Shown: positions 1 to 9,731 of the stretch, piece after piece
How positions within the stretch are numbered: the stretch's first letter is position 1
How the letters are laid out: every line of letters starts with the position of its first letter
Source: Kluyvera sichuanensis
Lineage (GTDB): Bacteria; Pseudomonadota; Gammaproteobacteria; Enterobacterales; Enterobacteriaceae
Direction: 5' to 3'
Assembly: GCF_014218705.1 (NCBI RefSeq)
Contig: NZ_JABBJF010000005.1
Location: 62,001-126,000, forward strand
Length of the DNA stretch: 64,000 nt
Program-made: the position numbers and the translations under genes
The notes under the pieces: model-generated
Told to the model about the DNA's origin: nothing
Seen by the model: only the letters and a program-made list of their open reading frames with translations
Databases searched by the model: none

Positions 1-613
1 GGACTTCCCGCCAGCGCTTCTGGGCGATAACCCACGGCAGCACGCCGATGACCGGCACCGCTAGCGCCAGGAACCCTTTGGTCATCACCCCCATGCCGCA
101 GGCGATACCGAGCAGCACGTAGCCCCAGAAGCGTTCACCGGTGGTTTTCGCCGACGCCGCCAGCCAGAAGCTGAACATCGCCAGGGTCATCCACAGGGTA
201 ATCATTGGGTCGAGCACCGCGTAGGTGCCGATACCGTAGACCAGGAACGCCGTCAGGAAGATAACCCCGGAGAACACCGCCACTTTCTTGTCGCGCCAGA
301 TACGCCAGGCAAGCCAGGCCACCAGCAGCGCAGATACGGTGATAGAGAACACCGAGCCAAAGCGCACGCCAAAGTTGTTATGCCCAAACAGCCACTGACC
401 AATGCTGTTGATCCAGTAGCCCGCAATCGGCTTTTCAAAATAACGCAGGCCGAGGAAGTGCGGCACAACCCAGTCGCCGGTGGCCAGCATTTCACGGCTG
501 ATCTCGGCGTAGCGGGTTTCATCCGGCTGCCACAGCAACCGGAAGTTGAGGGGCAGAAGGTAGTAAAGAACGAACAATGCAACTAACGAAATACCGTAGC
601 GAAGGGATTTCAT
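1..613 (-). CDS. arnT: ArnT, undecaprenyl phosphate-alpha-L-Ara4N transferase (5' part only)
   Basis: This is the N-terminal part, about 204 residues, of the integral inner-membrane glycosyltransferase that moves 4-amino-4-deoxy-L-arabinose from its undecaprenyl carrier to lipid A. That step gives resistance to polymyxin and cationic peptides. The translation begins [20 protein letters not shown], followed by the [14 protein letters not shown] segment typical of ArnT/PMT-family enzymes and then several hydrophobic helices. The start codon at 611-613 overlaps the arnD stop in an ATGA, as expected for translational coupling. The gene runs off the left edge, so the C-terminal periplasmic domain cannot be assessed. 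arnE and arnF would be expected further left. Confidence 0.93.
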   Translation of the reverse strand, partial: MKSLRYGISLVALFVLYYLLPLNFRLLWQPDETRYAEISREMLATGDWVVPHFLGLRYFEKPIAGYWINSIGQWLFGHNNFGVRFGSVFSITVSALLVAWLAWRIWRDKKVAVFSGVIFLTAFLVYGIGTYAVLDPMITLWMTLAMFSFWLAASAKTTGERFWGYVLLGIACGMGVMTKGFLALAVPVIGVLPWVIAQKRWREV

Positions 614-1512
614 ACATCGGGGCTCAATAGTTGTTGGCAACCAAGCCAGCCTTCACGGCCAGCCAACTCTCCCCGTACCACCTTCCCGACCGGGAGTTGA
701 CGGAAGTCATCCGGAAGAAGCTGGCTCAGCGGGCAAAACAGAATTTCCTGTTGCGCCGCCAGGGTCAGCAGATAATCGAACTGTTCGGCGCATACACCGC
801 CTTCAACCTCTGCATGAATGGTATAAACCGGCGTACCGGTATCTTTGCGGATCTGCTCCAGCAGCCAGCGGTTATAGCCTTCCGCGCTGACCACGGTGCC
901 GACGGCTTCATCCCAGGTTGGCAGAGTAACCGGGATCTGCACGGTAGCCATCTCCCCATTAGCCAACTGTGGAAGAAACGGTTGCGTGCCGCGACAATCG
1001 CTGTTGTAGTGAAAATCAAAGGACTCTTTGGCCTTCACCACGCGCTGATCCGCACGCCAGCCCGCCACCGCAGAACAGGAGACCGGACGGCCGAGAATAG
1101 ACTCCAGCTCACGCAAGCCGCGCCCAATCTCTTCTACCAGTTGCTGCTCTTTCCACACGCCGCTCCACTGCTGCCAGCGGTGATGATCCCAGGCGTGGAG
1201 CCCGACTTCATGCACCTGCGCAACGCTGCGGATAATCTCCGCGTTTGCCGCACCGATACGTCGTCCAGGCCAGGCCGTGCCGGCGAGGAGAATATCCCAG
1301 CCATACAGCGATGCTGCGCGCGAGCGCAGCATCTTCCACAAGAACTTCGGTTTTACCAGGCGCCACAAGTGGCGCCCCATGTTATCCGGCCCGACGCTGA
1401 AGAAAAAACTGGCCTGTACGCGGTGCTTTTTGAGCACCGCCATCAGCCGTGGTACGCCCTCGCGAGTGCCGCGAAAGGTGTCCACATCAACGCGCAAACC
1501 TACTTTTTTCAT
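610..1512 (-). CDS. arnD: ArnD, 4-deoxy-4-formamido-L-Ara-undecaprenyl phosphate deformylase
   Basis: This NodB-type polysaccharide deacetylase family protein (300 aa) removes the formyl group from undecaprenyl-phosphate-L-Ara4FN before ArnT transfer. The N-terminus [19 protein letters not shown] carries the metal-binding Asp pair of the NodB homology domain, and the HAWDHHRWQ segment supplies the His residues. The length matches the family. It overlaps arnA by 4 bp at its start and arnT by 4 bp at its end, so it is an internal member of a tightly coupled operon. I see no frameshift or missing motif. Confidence 0.95.
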   Translation of the reverse strand: MKKVGLRVDVDTFRGTREGVPRLMAVLKKHRVQASFFFSVGPDNMGRHLWRLVKPKFLWKMLRSRAASLYGWDILLAGTAWPGRRIGAANAEIIRSVAQVHEVGLHAWDHHRWQQWSGVWKEQQLVEEIGRGLRELESILGRPVSCSAVAGWRADQRVVKAKESFDFHYNSDCRGTQPFLPQLANGEMATVQIPVTLPTWDEAVGTVVSAEGYNRWLLEQIRKDTGTPVYTIHAEVEGGVCAEQFDYLLTLAAQQEILFCPLSQLLPDDFRQLPVGKVVRGELAGREGWLGCQQLLSPDV

Positions 1513-3494
1513 GATGATTTTTCATCCGTCAGTTCAACCGTGCGCAGGAAGAAGTCCAGCGTCTCTTCAACGGTCTGCTGCATTTCTACCGTCGGCTGCC
1601 AGTCAAGGCAACGTTTGGCGTTACGGATGCTCGGCTTACGGTGCTCAACGTCCTGATAGCCTTTGCCGTAGTAGTCGCTGCTTTCCACTTCACGGAAGCC
1701 AGCAAACGGCGGGAAGCGGTCGCGCAGCGGGTGACGTTCGAAGCAGTCGAGCAGCATTTCCGCCAGCTCTTTGATGCTCGCTTCGTTGTCCGGGTTACCG
1801 ATGTTGATGATCTGCCCATCGCAGCGGCCATCTTTGTTCTCGATGATGCGGAACAGCGCTTCGATACCGTCGCTGATGTCGGTGAAGCAACGTTTCTGCT
1901 TGCCGCCTTCGATCAGTTTGATCGGTGAACCTTCAACCAGGTTGAGGATCAGCTGGGTGATCGCACGGGAGCTACCGATACGCGCGGCGTTCAGGTTATC
2001 CAGACGCGGGCCCATCCAGTTAAACGGACGGAACAGGGTAAATTTGAGGCCGGTTTTGTCGCCGTAGGCCCAAATCACGCGGTCCAGCAGCTGCTTGGAA
2101 ACCGAGTAGATCCAACGCTGTTTGCTGATTGGCCCCACCACCAGGTTGGAGGTGTCTTCATCGAAGTTGGCGTCGGTGCACATGCCGTACACTTCGGAAG
2201 TCGACGGGAAGATGATGCGCTTGTTGTACTTCACGCAGTCGCGAATAATCTTCAGGTTCTCTTCGAAGTCCAGCTCGAACACGCGCAGCGGGTTACGGGT
2301 GTATTCGATAGGGGTCGCAATCGCCACCAGCGGCAGCACCACGTCACATTTCTTAATGTGGTACTCGATCCACTCGGAGTGGATACTGATGTCACCTTCC
2401 ACAAAGTGGAAACGCGGGCAGTCGAGGAAGCGGCTGATGGCGTCAGAGCCAATATCCAGGCCGTAAATCTCGTAGTTGTCGTCCTCAAGCAGGCGTTCGG
2501 TCAGGTGGTTACCGATAAAGCCGTTCACGCCCAGAATCAGCACGCGAGTACGACGTTTCACCGCCACAAACGGACGGCTGGAGAGCAGCGCACCGGCCAC
2601 CAGGCCCATCGCTGGCGCCAGCTGAGTACCCTGCATGTAAACGCCGTTAGCGCTCTGACCGGTAACGATTTCCAGCGCGCCTTCACCGCAGGCAACCACC
2701 AGTGGAGCCACGGACAGCACGGTACCTGGCTTCGCGGCGGCCATATCGGTACGCACGCGGGATTTCCAGACAATAAATTTGTTGGTGCCAACATAGCCAA
2801 ACGCGCCCGGCCACGGATCGCTCACCGCGCGCACCAGGTTGTGCAGTTCCTGCGCCGGTTTTTCCCAGGTCAGACGACCGTCATCTGGGGTACGACGACC
2901 CACGTAGGTTGCCTGAGTATCGTCCTGCGCACGTTCCTGCGTCTGACCGCTGCGAATTTTTGGCAGCGCGTCGCCCAGCAGCGTCTGGGAAGCCGCGCAC
3001 AGCTTACGGTGCAGCGACAGCGCTACGTCAGAATCGGCGATGGCGACGGTCTGCTGCGCCACAATGTCGCCCGCATCAGCGCGGTTAGTCATGCGATGCA
3101 GGGTAACGCCGGTCTCTTTCTCACCGTTCACCAGCACCCAGTTCAGCGGCGCGCGGCCACGGTATTTAGGCAGCAGCGAGCCGTGCAGGTTGAAGGCGCC
3201 TTTTGGTGCCAGATTGAGAATCTCGTCGCTCAGCAGGTTGCGATAGTAGAAGGAGAAAATCACTTCCGGTGCCATCGCACGAATACGGTCAACCCACAGC
3301 GGGTGGTTCACATCTTCCGGCGCATAGACGGTAATGCCCTGCTCGGCCGCCAGACGGGCAACGGAGCCAAAGAAGTTGTTTTCACCGGCGTTATCCGGGT
3401 GAGTGAAGATCGCCTCAATGTCGTATCCGGCGTCCAGCAGTGCCTGAATACCGGTGCAACCCATGTCGTGATAGGCAAATACAACAGCTTTCAT
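1509..3494 (-). CDS. arnA: ArnA, bifunctional UDP-GlcA decarboxylase / UDP-L-Ara4N formyltransferase
   Basis: This is a 661-aa fusion enzyme. Residues 1 to about 300 form the formyltransferase domain, with the catalytic [10 protein letters not shown] motif (family His in NLHGSLLP) and a following Asp region. Residues from about 315 form the SDR-type UDP-glucuronate oxidative decarboxylase domain, with the [10 protein letters not shown] nucleotide-binding motif and a Y-x3-K catalytic pair in YSVSKQ. Together they make UDP-Ara4O for ArnB and formylate the amino sugar produced by ArnB. The start overlaps the arnC stop by 1 bp (TAATG). Length and domain order match the E. coli enzyme. Confidence 0.96.
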   Translation of the reverse strand: MKAVVFAYHDMGCTGIQALLDAGYDIEAIFTHPDNAGENNFFGSVARLAAEQGITVYAPEDVNHPLWVDRIRAMAPEVIFSFYYRNLLSDEILNLAPKGAFNLHGSLLPKYRGRAPLNWVLVNGEKETGVTLHRMTNRADAGDIVAQQTVAIADSDVALSLHRKLCAASQTLLGDALPKIRSGQTQERAQDDTQATYVGRRTPDDGRLTWEKPAQELHNLVRAVSDPWPGAFGYVGTNKFIVWKSRVRTDMAAAKPGTVLSVAPLVVACGEGALEIVTGQSANGVYMQGTQLAPAMGLVAGALLSSRPFVAVKRRTRVLILGVNGFIGNHLTERLLEDDNYEIYGLDIGSDAISRFLDCPRFHFVEGDISIHSEWIEYHIKKCDVVLPLVAIATPIEYTRNPLRVFELDFEENLKIIRDCVKYNKRIIFPSTSEVYGMCTDANFDEDTSNLVVGPISKQRWIYSVSKQLLDRVIWAYGDKTGLKFTLFRPFNWMGPRLDNLNAARIGSSRAITQLILNLVEGSPIKLIEGGKQKRCFTDISDGIEALFRIIENKDGRCDGQIINIGNPDNEASIKELAEMLLDCFERHPLRDRFPPFAGFREVESSDYYGKGYQDVEHRKPSIRNAKRCLDWQPTVEMQQTVEETLDFFLRTVELTDEKSS

Positions 3495-4474
3495 TAACGA
3501 TTTTCCTCTTCAGATTCCAGATTTTCCTGGCGAACAACACGTTGAATAAAGTAACGAGGACGGGCGCGCACGTCGTTGTAGATGCGGCCGATATACTCCC
3601 CGAGCAGACCCATGCCGATAAACTGGGCCCCGATAAACATGAACAGAATGGCGAACAGCATGAACACCCCGTCCCCCGCCCATTCCGGGCCCAGCGCCAG
3701 GCGCAGCACCACTAACAGAATGGAGAAGGCAAAGCCGAGCACGGCGATGACGCTGCCGACCACGCTCAGAAGACGCAGCGGCGTGGTGGTTAAACAGGTC
3801 ACCAGGTCGTACATCAGGTTGATCAGGCGCATAAAGCTGTATTTCGAGTCGCCGAACTCACGCTCGGCGTGCATCACCGGGATCTCCACGGCGCGGCGAG
3901 CAAAGGTGTTCGCCAGAATCGGGATAAAGGTGCTGCGTTCGTGGCAGTTGAGCATCGCGTCGATGATGTGGCGGCGATAGGCGCGCAGCATGCAGCCGTA
4001 GTCGCCCATCGCTTTACCAGTGGTCCGTTGGATCAGACGGTTAATCATCTTCGACGCGGTTTTACGGAAGATGCTGTCCTGACGGTTCTGACGCACGGTG
4101 CCGACCACGTCATAGCCTTCGTCCGCTTTTTCGACCAGCCGCGGAATCTCCTCCGGCGGGTTTTGCAGGTCAGCATCAAGGGTGATGATCAGGTCGCCGG
4201 TGACGTGGCTGAAGCCCGCCATAATCGCCGAGTGCTGGCCGTAGTTACGGTTCAGCAGCACCGCCACGATGTGGCTTTCAGGCGCTTCTGCCGCTTCAAC
4301 CAGCATGCGCGCGGAGTCGTCGCTGCTGCCGTCATCAACCAGCAAAATTTCATAGTCACGGTTCAGGGTCGCGCAGGCCGCGTCGGTACGGCGGATTAAC
4401 TCCGGCAGGCTATCCTGCTCGTTGTAGACCGGGATCACGACGGAGACTTTCTTAACTAACGGGTACTCAAACAT
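3494..4474 (-). CDS. arnC: ArnC, undecaprenyl-phosphate 4-deoxy-4-formamido-L-arabinose transferase
   Basis: This GT2-family membrane glycosyltransferase (326 aa) loads L-Ara4FN onto undecaprenyl phosphate on the cytoplasmic face. The N-terminal [18 protein letters not shown] is the GT-A nucleotide-binding strand, and LDADLQNPP contains the DxD-type metal/sugar nucleotide motif. Two strongly hydrophobic helices lie near residues 235-260 and 270-295. It begins 1 nt after the arnB stop and overlaps arnA by 1 bp, so the operon order arnB-C-A-D-T is intact. Confidence 0.95.
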   Translation of the reverse strand: MFEYPLVKKVSVVIPVYNEQDSLPELIRRTDAACATLNRDYEILLVDDGSSDDSARMLVEAAEAPESHIVAVLLNRNYGQHSAIMAGFSHVTGDLIITLDADLQNPPEEIPRLVEKADEGYDVVGTVRQNRQDSIFRKTASKMINRLIQRTTGKAMGDYGCMLRAYRRHIIDAMLNCHERSTFIPILANTFARRAVEIPVMHAEREFGDSKYSFMRLINLMYDLVTCLTTTPLRLLSVVGSVIAVLGFAFSILLVVLRLALGPEWAGDGVFMLFAILFMFIGAQFIGMGLLGEYIGRIYNDVRARPRYFIQRVVRQENLESEEENR

Positions 4475-4475
4475 A

Positions 4476-5615
4476 TCAACGGCCTGCTAACTGGTGGAGC
4501 GCCGTAATGACACGGGTGGTGTCGTCATCGGTCATATCCGGGAAAAGAGGTAATGAACAGATACGCGCGCTGTTCCATTCGGTATTCGGCAGGGAGAGTT
4601 CCGGGAAGCGCTCGCGGTAATATTTCTGCGTATGCGCCGCGCGGAAGTGCAGCCCGGTGCCAATGCCTTGCGACTTGAGCTGCTCCATCAGCGCATCACG
4701 GCTGATACCGCAGCGCGCTTCATCCACGCGAATAATGAACAGGTGCCAGGCGTGCAGGTGCGGCCAGCTCGGTACGGCCAGCGGCTGGAATGGCGTGTCG
4801 GCCAGTTCCTGCACGTAGCGCTGCGCAATGTCGTTGCGACGCTGGTTGGCCTGCCCTAATTTGCCCAACTGAACCAGCGCCAGCGCGGCGTTGATGTCGG
4901 CCAGGTTGTACTTAAAGCCCGGACTAATCACTTCCGCCTGCGGAGCGCGACCATGGGTCTGGCGGTCATAGGCATCAACGCCGAGACCGTGGAATTTGAG
5001 GCTGCGAATGCGGTTTGCCAGCTGTTCGTCGTCGGTGACAATCAGCCCGCCCTCAGCGCTGGTCATGTTTTTAATGGCGTGGAAGGAGAAAATCGCCGTT
5101 CCCTGCCAGCCAACATGATGACCTTTGTAGTAGGTACCCGCCGCATGCGCCGCATCTTCAATCATCGGAATACCGTGACGTTCAGCGACCGCGCGAATAC
5201 CGTCGATATCCGCAGGCGCGCCGGCATAGTGCACGGGAATGATGGCTTTAGTGCGCGGGGTAATCGCCGCTTCAACCGCCTCAGGGGTAATCATCAGATT
5301 GTCACGATCGACATCGATCATTACCGGCGTAGCGCCCAGCAGCACGATCATATTGAGGGTGGAAACCCAGGTTTGCGAAGGGGTGATAACTTCATCGCCA
5401 GGACCAATACCGAGGGCCATCAGCGTGACGTGCATACCACCGGTCGCGGAGCTCACGGCAATCGAGAAACGGTTGCCCGTCAGGGCGCAAAACGCCTCTT
5501 CCAGCGCCTGGTTTTTTGGCCCGGTGGTGATCCAACCAGATTGCAGCACCTCTTTCAGCGCTGCGAACTCCGCCTCGCCCATAGAGGGACGTGAAAACGG
5601 CAGAAAATCACTCAT
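4476..5615 (-). CDS. arnB: ArnB, UDP-4-amino-4-deoxy-L-arabinose-oxoglutarate aminotransferase
   Basis: This is the first gene of the arn operon: a DegT/DnrJ/EryC1-family PLP aminotransferase (379 aa) that converts UDP-Ara4O to UDP-Ara4N using glutamate. The translation [20 protein letters not shown] is typical of ArnB, and the PLP-binding lysine lies in [15 protein letters not shown]. Length matches the family. A PmrA-type box lies about 145 bp upstream (see 5759-5775), so regulation by PmrA/PmrB is expected. The long leader up to that box contains no other gene. Confidence 0.95.
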   Translation of the reverse strand: MSDFLPFSRPSMGEAEFAALKEVLQSGWITTGPKNQALEEAFCALTGNRFSIAVSSATGGMHVTLMALGIGPGDEVITPSQTWVSTLNMIVLLGATPVMIDVDRDNLMITPEAVEAAITPRTKAIIPVHYAGAPADIDGIRAVAERHGIPMIEDAAHAAGTYYKGHHVGWQGTAIFSFHAIKNMTSAEGGLIVTDDEQLANRIRSLKFHGLGVDAYDRQTHGRAPQAEVISPGFKYNLADINAALALVQLGKLGQANQRRNDIAQRYVQELADTPFQPLAVPSWPHLHAWHLFIIRVDEARCGISRDALMEQLKSQGIGTGLHFRAAHTQKYYRERFPELSLPNTEWNSARICSLPLFPDMTDDDTTRVITALHQLAGR

Positions 5616-5758
5616 GAATGTTCCTTACCCTATAACGCAAATGAGTACGCCTGATTCGTGAATAAAACGGTGCTATCGCGATGTTGTTAAAATCAGGAAT
5701 AGATAGATGTGATAATTAAACCTACAACATTGAATTGCGGTAAAAGTATCAGTGTTAT

Positions 5759-5775
5759 CTTAGGATAAGATTAAG
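5759..5775 (-). promoter_or_regulatory. PmrA (BasR)-type box upstream of arnB
   Basis: On the minus strand the sequence reads CTTAAT-CTTAT-CCTAAG. The first half-site matches the PmrA consensus (YTTAAK, N5, YTTAAK) and the second differs at one position. It is oriented toward arnB, the known PmrA target in related bacteria. I could not assign a convincing -10. The rest of 5616-5998 holds only this site, AT-rich sequence and the padC terminator. Confidence 0.6.
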
Positions 5776-5857
5776 AAAGAAATGCGCATTCGCACAATAA
5801 ATGATTAATAAACAAAATCAATACTTTATAAAGGTCATTGTTCTCGCTGAATTTTTG

Positions 5858-5891
5858 TAAAAAAAAGCCCAGCTTGCATTGCAACTGGGCT
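5858..5891 (-). terminator. Rho-independent terminator after padC
   Basis: Read on the minus strand this is a GC-rich hairpin (AGCCCAG / CTGGGCT, extended by GCAA/TTGC around a 3-nt loop) followed by a run of T. It lies about 110 bp beyond the padC stop and before the PmrA-type box, so it separates padC transcription from arn. Confidence 0.85.
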
Positions 5892-5998
5892 CTGGTTCAC
5901 ATAATTCAACGTTTTCTAAACAAAGACTTTATTTATGATCCGTTTTAATATCCGTTGCATATTAGTGTAATAAATAACGCGTAGGGCGCTGGTAAACC

Positions 5999-6505
5999 CT
6001 AGCGTAAATTAGCAGGGAAATCTTTTGGCAATTCGCTCGCCGCGCAGTTAATGACGCTGTCATTATCGGCCCCGCAGTCGCGTACGAAGGTAATGGTCGC
6101 GAATTCATCAATCACTTCCGTTGGGTATGCCGGGCCCGCATCACGGTAGGCGTTCATCAGCGGAATGTGCTCATTCTGGAAGCAGACGGTTTTTTCCGGG
6201 TTGTTCATCACCCAACGTGGGAAGAAGATAGTGCCGTGGAACAGTTTGTCGCCCAGATTCGCAATCAGGCTGACGTCGGTACCGGTCGGCTCGGTCCAGG
6301 AAATTTTGTAGATGCTTTCGCCAACGCGAACAATGTAGGCCTGCTGATCTTTCACCCAACGATTCGCCACGATACCGCTGTGAATACGGTAATCAAGGGT
6401 GTGGTCGTTTTTCACGTAAATCTCGTAATTCCAGCCGTTGTCGTAGGTATAGACCAGATGTTTGCCAACGAAACCGCTCAGATCGTGTTTATCAAAGTTG
6501 CTCAT
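5999..6505 (-). CDS. padC: Phenolic acid decarboxylase (PAD)
   Basis: This small cytosolic lipocalin-like beta-barrel enzyme (168 aa) decarboxylates ferulic, p-coumaric and caffeic acids to vinyl phenols without a cofactor, detoxifying plant phenolics. The recognisable PAD core is FVGKHLVYTYDNGWNYEIYV (the Tyr pair of the active site), followed by DYRIHSG and the WTEPTGTDVSL segment. Length fits the family. The gene is divergent from a LysR regulator across a 99-bp spacer rich in inverted repeats, which suggests substrate-induced control. A good terminator follows. E. coli K-12 has no padC at the corresponding place. Confidence 0.9.
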   Translation of the reverse strand: MSNFDKHDLSGFVGKHLVYTYDNGWNYEIYVKNDHTLDYRIHSGIVANRWVKDQQAYIVRVGESIYKISWTEPTGTDVSLIANLGDKLFHGTIFFPRWVMNNPEKTVCFQNEHIPLMNAYRDAGPAYPTEVIDEFATITFVRDCGADNDSVINCAASELPKDFPANLR

Positions 6506-6543
6506 AATGAAATCTCCTTGTGTCGATGCAGAGATCTTATTGC

Positions 6544-6598
6544 TTTAAAAAGTAAATGAATAACGCTATGTTTCAATGAAACCCATCTACTTTTTAAA
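6544..6598. promoter_or_regulatory. Nested inverted repeats between padC and its LysR regulator
   Basis: An outer 11-bp inverted repeat (TTTAAAAAGTA at 6544-6554, TACTTTTTAAA at 6588-6598) encloses an inner palindrome GTTTCA-A-TGAAAC at 6570-6582. They fill the divergent promoter region, so binding by the adjacent LysR protein is the simplest reading. The roles of the two dyads are inferred. Confidence 0.5.
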
Positions 6599-6604
6599 TA
6601 AATT

Positions 6605-7474
6605 ATGCATAAAACGACGCTGGAACAATGGGCACTGCTGGAGAAGGTGGTGGAGCTGGGTAGCTTTGCCAAAGCGGCTGAAGAGACTCACCGTAGCCAG
6701 TCGTCGGTGAGCTACAACCTGGCGCTATTGCAGGAAAGGCTTGGCGTGGCGCTGCTGATCCCGGAAGGCCGCCGGGCAGTGTTAACCCCGGCCGGTGAGC
6801 TGCTGCTCGCGCAGGTCAAACCGCTACTCAAGGCCTTCGCCTGGGTAGAGACCCGCGCCGCCACGCTGCGTGAAGGCATGCGCACCCGGCTGGATTTAGT
6901 GGTCGACAGTATTTTCCCACGCGAGCGGCTATTCGCCATTTTGCGCCAGTTTCAGCAGCGCTATCCGCAAACGCAGGTGCGCTTAACCGAAGTGCTGGAG
7001 AACGCCAGCGGTAACGATGTGATTCAGGCTGAAGCGGACGTGATGGTGCTGACCCGCCGTCAGGACATCACCGGGCGCGGTGAATGGCTGATGAATATCG
7101 ATTTTGTCGCCGTCGCCCATCGCGATCATCCCCTCTTCAACCAGGAAGGCCCGCTCAACGACGAACAGCTACGCCCCTGGCCGCTGATCCGCATTGCCGA
7201 TAACGACAGCGAAAGCCAGGCCGGGCGCGACGCGTGGACCTTTTCAACCATTGATGCCGCGATTGACGCGGTGATGTATCAGGTAGGGTACGGTTGGCTG
7301 CCGGAGGAGAGAATTCAACATGAACTGGCGCAGGGGATGTTAAAGACGCTGCCGCTCAGCCACGGCATACGGCGCGCCACGCCGCTGCATCTGATCGTCA
7401 AACGGGATTTAGCCCCGCTCGACGAACAGGTGGAGATGCTGCTGCGGCTCTTTAGTAAACAACTCAACCCTTGA
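6605..7474 (+). CDS. LysR-family transcriptional regulator, probable regulator of padC
   Basis: This 289-aa LysR-type protein has an N-terminal winged HTH (residues about 5-65, with SFAKAAEETHRSQSSVSYNLALLQERLG) and a C-terminal effector-binding domain. It is transcribed away from padC with a shared 99-bp control region, the usual arrangement for a LysR activator and its target. A phenolic acid or related aromatic is the likely effector, but that is inferred from position only. Codon use resembles the core genes, so the padC-lysR pair looks well settled. It could also act on other genes. Confidence 0.85.
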   Translation: MHKTTLEQWALLEKVVELGSFAKAAEETHRSQSSVSYNLALLQERLGVALLIPEGRRAVLTPAGELLLAQVKPLLKAFAWVETRAATLREGMRTRLDLVVDSIFPRERLFAILRQFQQRYPQTQVRLTEVLENASGNDVIQAEADVMVLTRRQDITGRGEWLMNIDFVAVAHRDHPLFNQEGPLNDEQLRPWPLIRIADNDSESQAGRDAWTFSTIDAAIDAVMYQVGYGWLPEERIQHELAQGMLKTLPLSHGIRRATPLHLIVKRDLAPLDEQVEMLLRLFSKQLNP

Positions 7475-7697
7475 CCCTAGTGCCTGCAATAGAAAGGCTA
7501 TACATTGAACTCAGTGATATAAAAGATATTTGATATATAGTAGAATTTTATTCTTACTTCTAGATGTAAACAATTTATTAATCTGAAAAAATATAAAATA
7601 AAAGAATTTAAAAAAATAACATTAGATATTTCTTATTTTTATTTACATGATGTATGATCGGTATGCATCTATAAATAAAATTAGGGTATGAAAATCT

Positions 7698-9662
7698 ATG
7701 TCAGACTTTGGTATAAGAACTCCCTTACTACATCTTGCCTTACTCGAAACGCTAAAAGCAGATGAAATTCAAGACGAAATTGATCTATTTCTTCCATTTA
7801 TTGCAGTTACAGCCTCAGAAATAGGCAAGCAAGTTATTGATGAGATTGATATTCAGGAGAATCTCTTAAACAGTTTCGGCTTTAAACCACCTATTGCCGC
7901 AGTCAGGGTGTTAATGACTCGAGCAAAAAATAGAGGGTTGTTAATCAAAGAAAATAATGCTTTCATTCCTTGTCATGAGAAAATTATTGAATGGAAAAAT
8001 GGATACGAGCATAAGCAAGAAGATGTCAGTACCTCACTTAGAAGCCTTAAACAAGAATTTGTGAATTTTACACTTGAGCAATTTCAAAAAAATCTTACGA
8101 TGGATGATGCTGAAAAATTTATCCTTCGCTTTATAGAACAAAATGTAAGCAGTGTTCTTAGTGAGCGAGCATATCGTAAAAGTGAACTTAATGCGACAAT
8201 CAAAAACTCTGACCATTTAATTGCTTCTTTCATCAGTTATATACACCGTAGCCAACCGGCATTATTAGAACATTTTAGCCGGTGTGTTAAAGGTATGCTA
8301 TTGGCAAACTATTTATTTTATGCTGATAAAGTTTCCGATAAACAATCGTATACCGGAATTACGGTTTATCTTGACTCACCAATTGTATTAGGTCTACTTG
8401 GTTATAGTGGCAAGCAAGCAAATGAAGCCTACAGTGATTTTATAAAACTATTAAATTCATTAAATATTACAATATGTATTTTTGATCGCACACTTGATGA
8501 AATCGAAGGACTTCTTAACGCTTGGAAAAGTGATCTTAGTCGAAAACATTATGGCAGGTTTAATACAAAAACTCTCGAATGGCTCAAAAGTTCAGGTTTT
8601 GATGCCGCTAGATTAGATACAGAAATTAAGTTGTTACCAAAAAAAATTAGTCAAACCGGTATAAATATTATTCAAGGGTTTAAAGCAAAACCTCATTTTC
8701 AGTGCGATGAAAATGCCCTAGAAAGCGCTATTGCACGTAGATTCAGCCCAAACAAAAACTATGAGCATGACACCATATGTATTTCCAGAGTTCATAATCA
8801 GCGGGAAGGCAAATCAATAAATAGCCTAAATCAGAAATTCAGCGTTTTTGTTACCCATAATACAATACTTCAAAGAATTGCTTACGAATTTTTCCGAAAA
8901 GAACTTGGGCGTGAGACAATACCTATTGTAGTTTCTGAACAATGGATGACTGCTATGTTTTGGTTAAAAAGACCAGATATTTATGGCCATCTTCCTCAAG
9001 AGCAACTTCTTTCTACCGCATATAGCCTTCTTTATACAGATGATAAATTCTGGGAATCCTTTCTCGAGAGACTCGAAAAAATTCAAAAAAGAGGGGGGAT
9101 CACGGAAGAAGACTTCTTACGTATACGTTGGGATAGCGACCTGCTTAAACTTGTACATAAAGTATCTGTAGATGTCGGAGAAGATTTTTCAGAAGAAGAT
9201 ATTTTTGATGTTGTAGCAAAGATAAATGAAAAACATGAAGAGAAGCACCTTGCAGAAATAGAAAAATTGCAAATCAATCAAAAGGGAGAAATTGAAAGGA
9301 TTCGTTCAAATGCTAATTTTTTGATAGAAACTGCGGAGAACCAAAAATATAAAGCAGAAGATAGACTTGAAAAATTAGAGCGAAAAATAAAAAAGTCCTC
9401 CATGATTTTTTCGAAAATTATTGCGTGGTCCTTTACTGCTATTTGTTTAATGGCTCTAGTTTTTACTGCACTCAAATCTATACCACTAGAAAATCAGCCG
9501 GAAATTTTCAAAATAGATAACCCAGTAATTACTATCGGGGTAATCCTGACAATATCCCTTGGATTAATGGCCAGCATATTTGGTAAAGACCTTTCATTTT
9601 TCCATAATAGAATTCGTACTTCAATTGAAAGGAAATTAATAAATCTGATACTAGATAAATAA
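7698..9662 (+). CDS. Large membrane-anchored protein with PIN-nuclease-like core, uncharacterised
   Basis: I do not recognise this 654-aa protein. Four parts are visible. Residues 1-100 look like a helical, possibly winged-helix domain. Residues about 218-415 resemble a PIN-like nuclease fold: VYLDSP (D226) after a beta strand, FDRTLDEIEGLL (E268/E270) in a helix, HDTICISRVH (D358), and VFVTHNTILQRIA (T386/N388, where many PIN proteins have T-x-D). Residues about 505-567 are highly charged and coiled-coil-like. Two hydrophobic segments follow at about 568-593 and 610-629, with a short basic tail. The gene is strikingly AT-rich with many AAA/ATT codons, unlike both neighbours, and stands alone between lysR and yhiN, which suggests recent acquisition. 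A role in RNA cleavage or phage defence is inference. The start is the ATG at 7698, with AGGG about 11 nt upstream. Confidence 0.8.
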   Translation: MSDFGIRTPLLHLALLETLKADEIQDEIDLFLPFIAVTASEIGKQVIDEIDIQENLLNSFGFKPPIAAVRVLMTRAKNRGLLIKENNAFIPCHEKIIEWKNGYEHKQEDVSTSLRSLKQEFVNFTLEQFQKNLTMDDAEKFILRFIEQNVSSVLSERAYRKSELNATIKNSDHLIASFISYIHRSQPALLEHFSRCVKGMLLANYLFYADKVSDKQSYTGITVYLDSPIVLGLLGYSGKQANEAYSDFIKLLNSLNITICIFDRTLDEIEGLLNAWKSDLSRKHYGRFNTKTLEWLKSSGFDAARLDTEIKLLPKKISQTGINIIQGFKAKPHFQCDENALESAIARRFSPNKNYEHDTICISRVHNQREGKSINSLNQKFSVFVTHNTILQRIAYEFFRKELGRETIPIVVSEQWMTAMFWLKRPDIYGHLPQEQLLSTAYSLLYTDDKFWESFLERLEKIQKRGGITEEDFLRIRWDSDLLKLVHKVSVDVGEDFSEEDIFDVVAKINEKHEEKHLAEIEKLQINQKGEIERIRSNANFLIETAENQKYKAEDRLEKLERKIKKSSMIFSKIIAWSFTAICLMALVFTALKSIPLENQPEIFKIDNPVITIGVILTISLGLMASIFGKDLSFFHNRIRTSIERKLINLILDK

Positions 9663-9677
9663 AAAAATCATAAAATC

Positions 9678-9707
9678 CCGCCCCTAAGAATATAATTCCA
9701 GGGGCGG
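9678..9707. terminator. Bidirectional terminator between the PIN-like gene and yhiN
   Basis: The hairpin CCGCCCCT / AGGGGCGG has a 14-nt loop. On the minus strand it is followed by T-rich sequence (GATTTTATGATTTTTTT), so it suits yhiN best. On the plus strand a weaker T-rich stretch follows. Confidence 0.65.
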
Positions 9708-9731
9708 TAAAAGATTTTGATATATATTATT

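Noticed and set aside
631-1656. 341-aa open frame antisense to arnD
   Set aside because: It is a shadow; Arg/His-rich translation without any motif.
2358-3497. 379-aa open frame antisense to arnA
   Set aside because: It is a shadow of arnA, which has complete domains and operon context.
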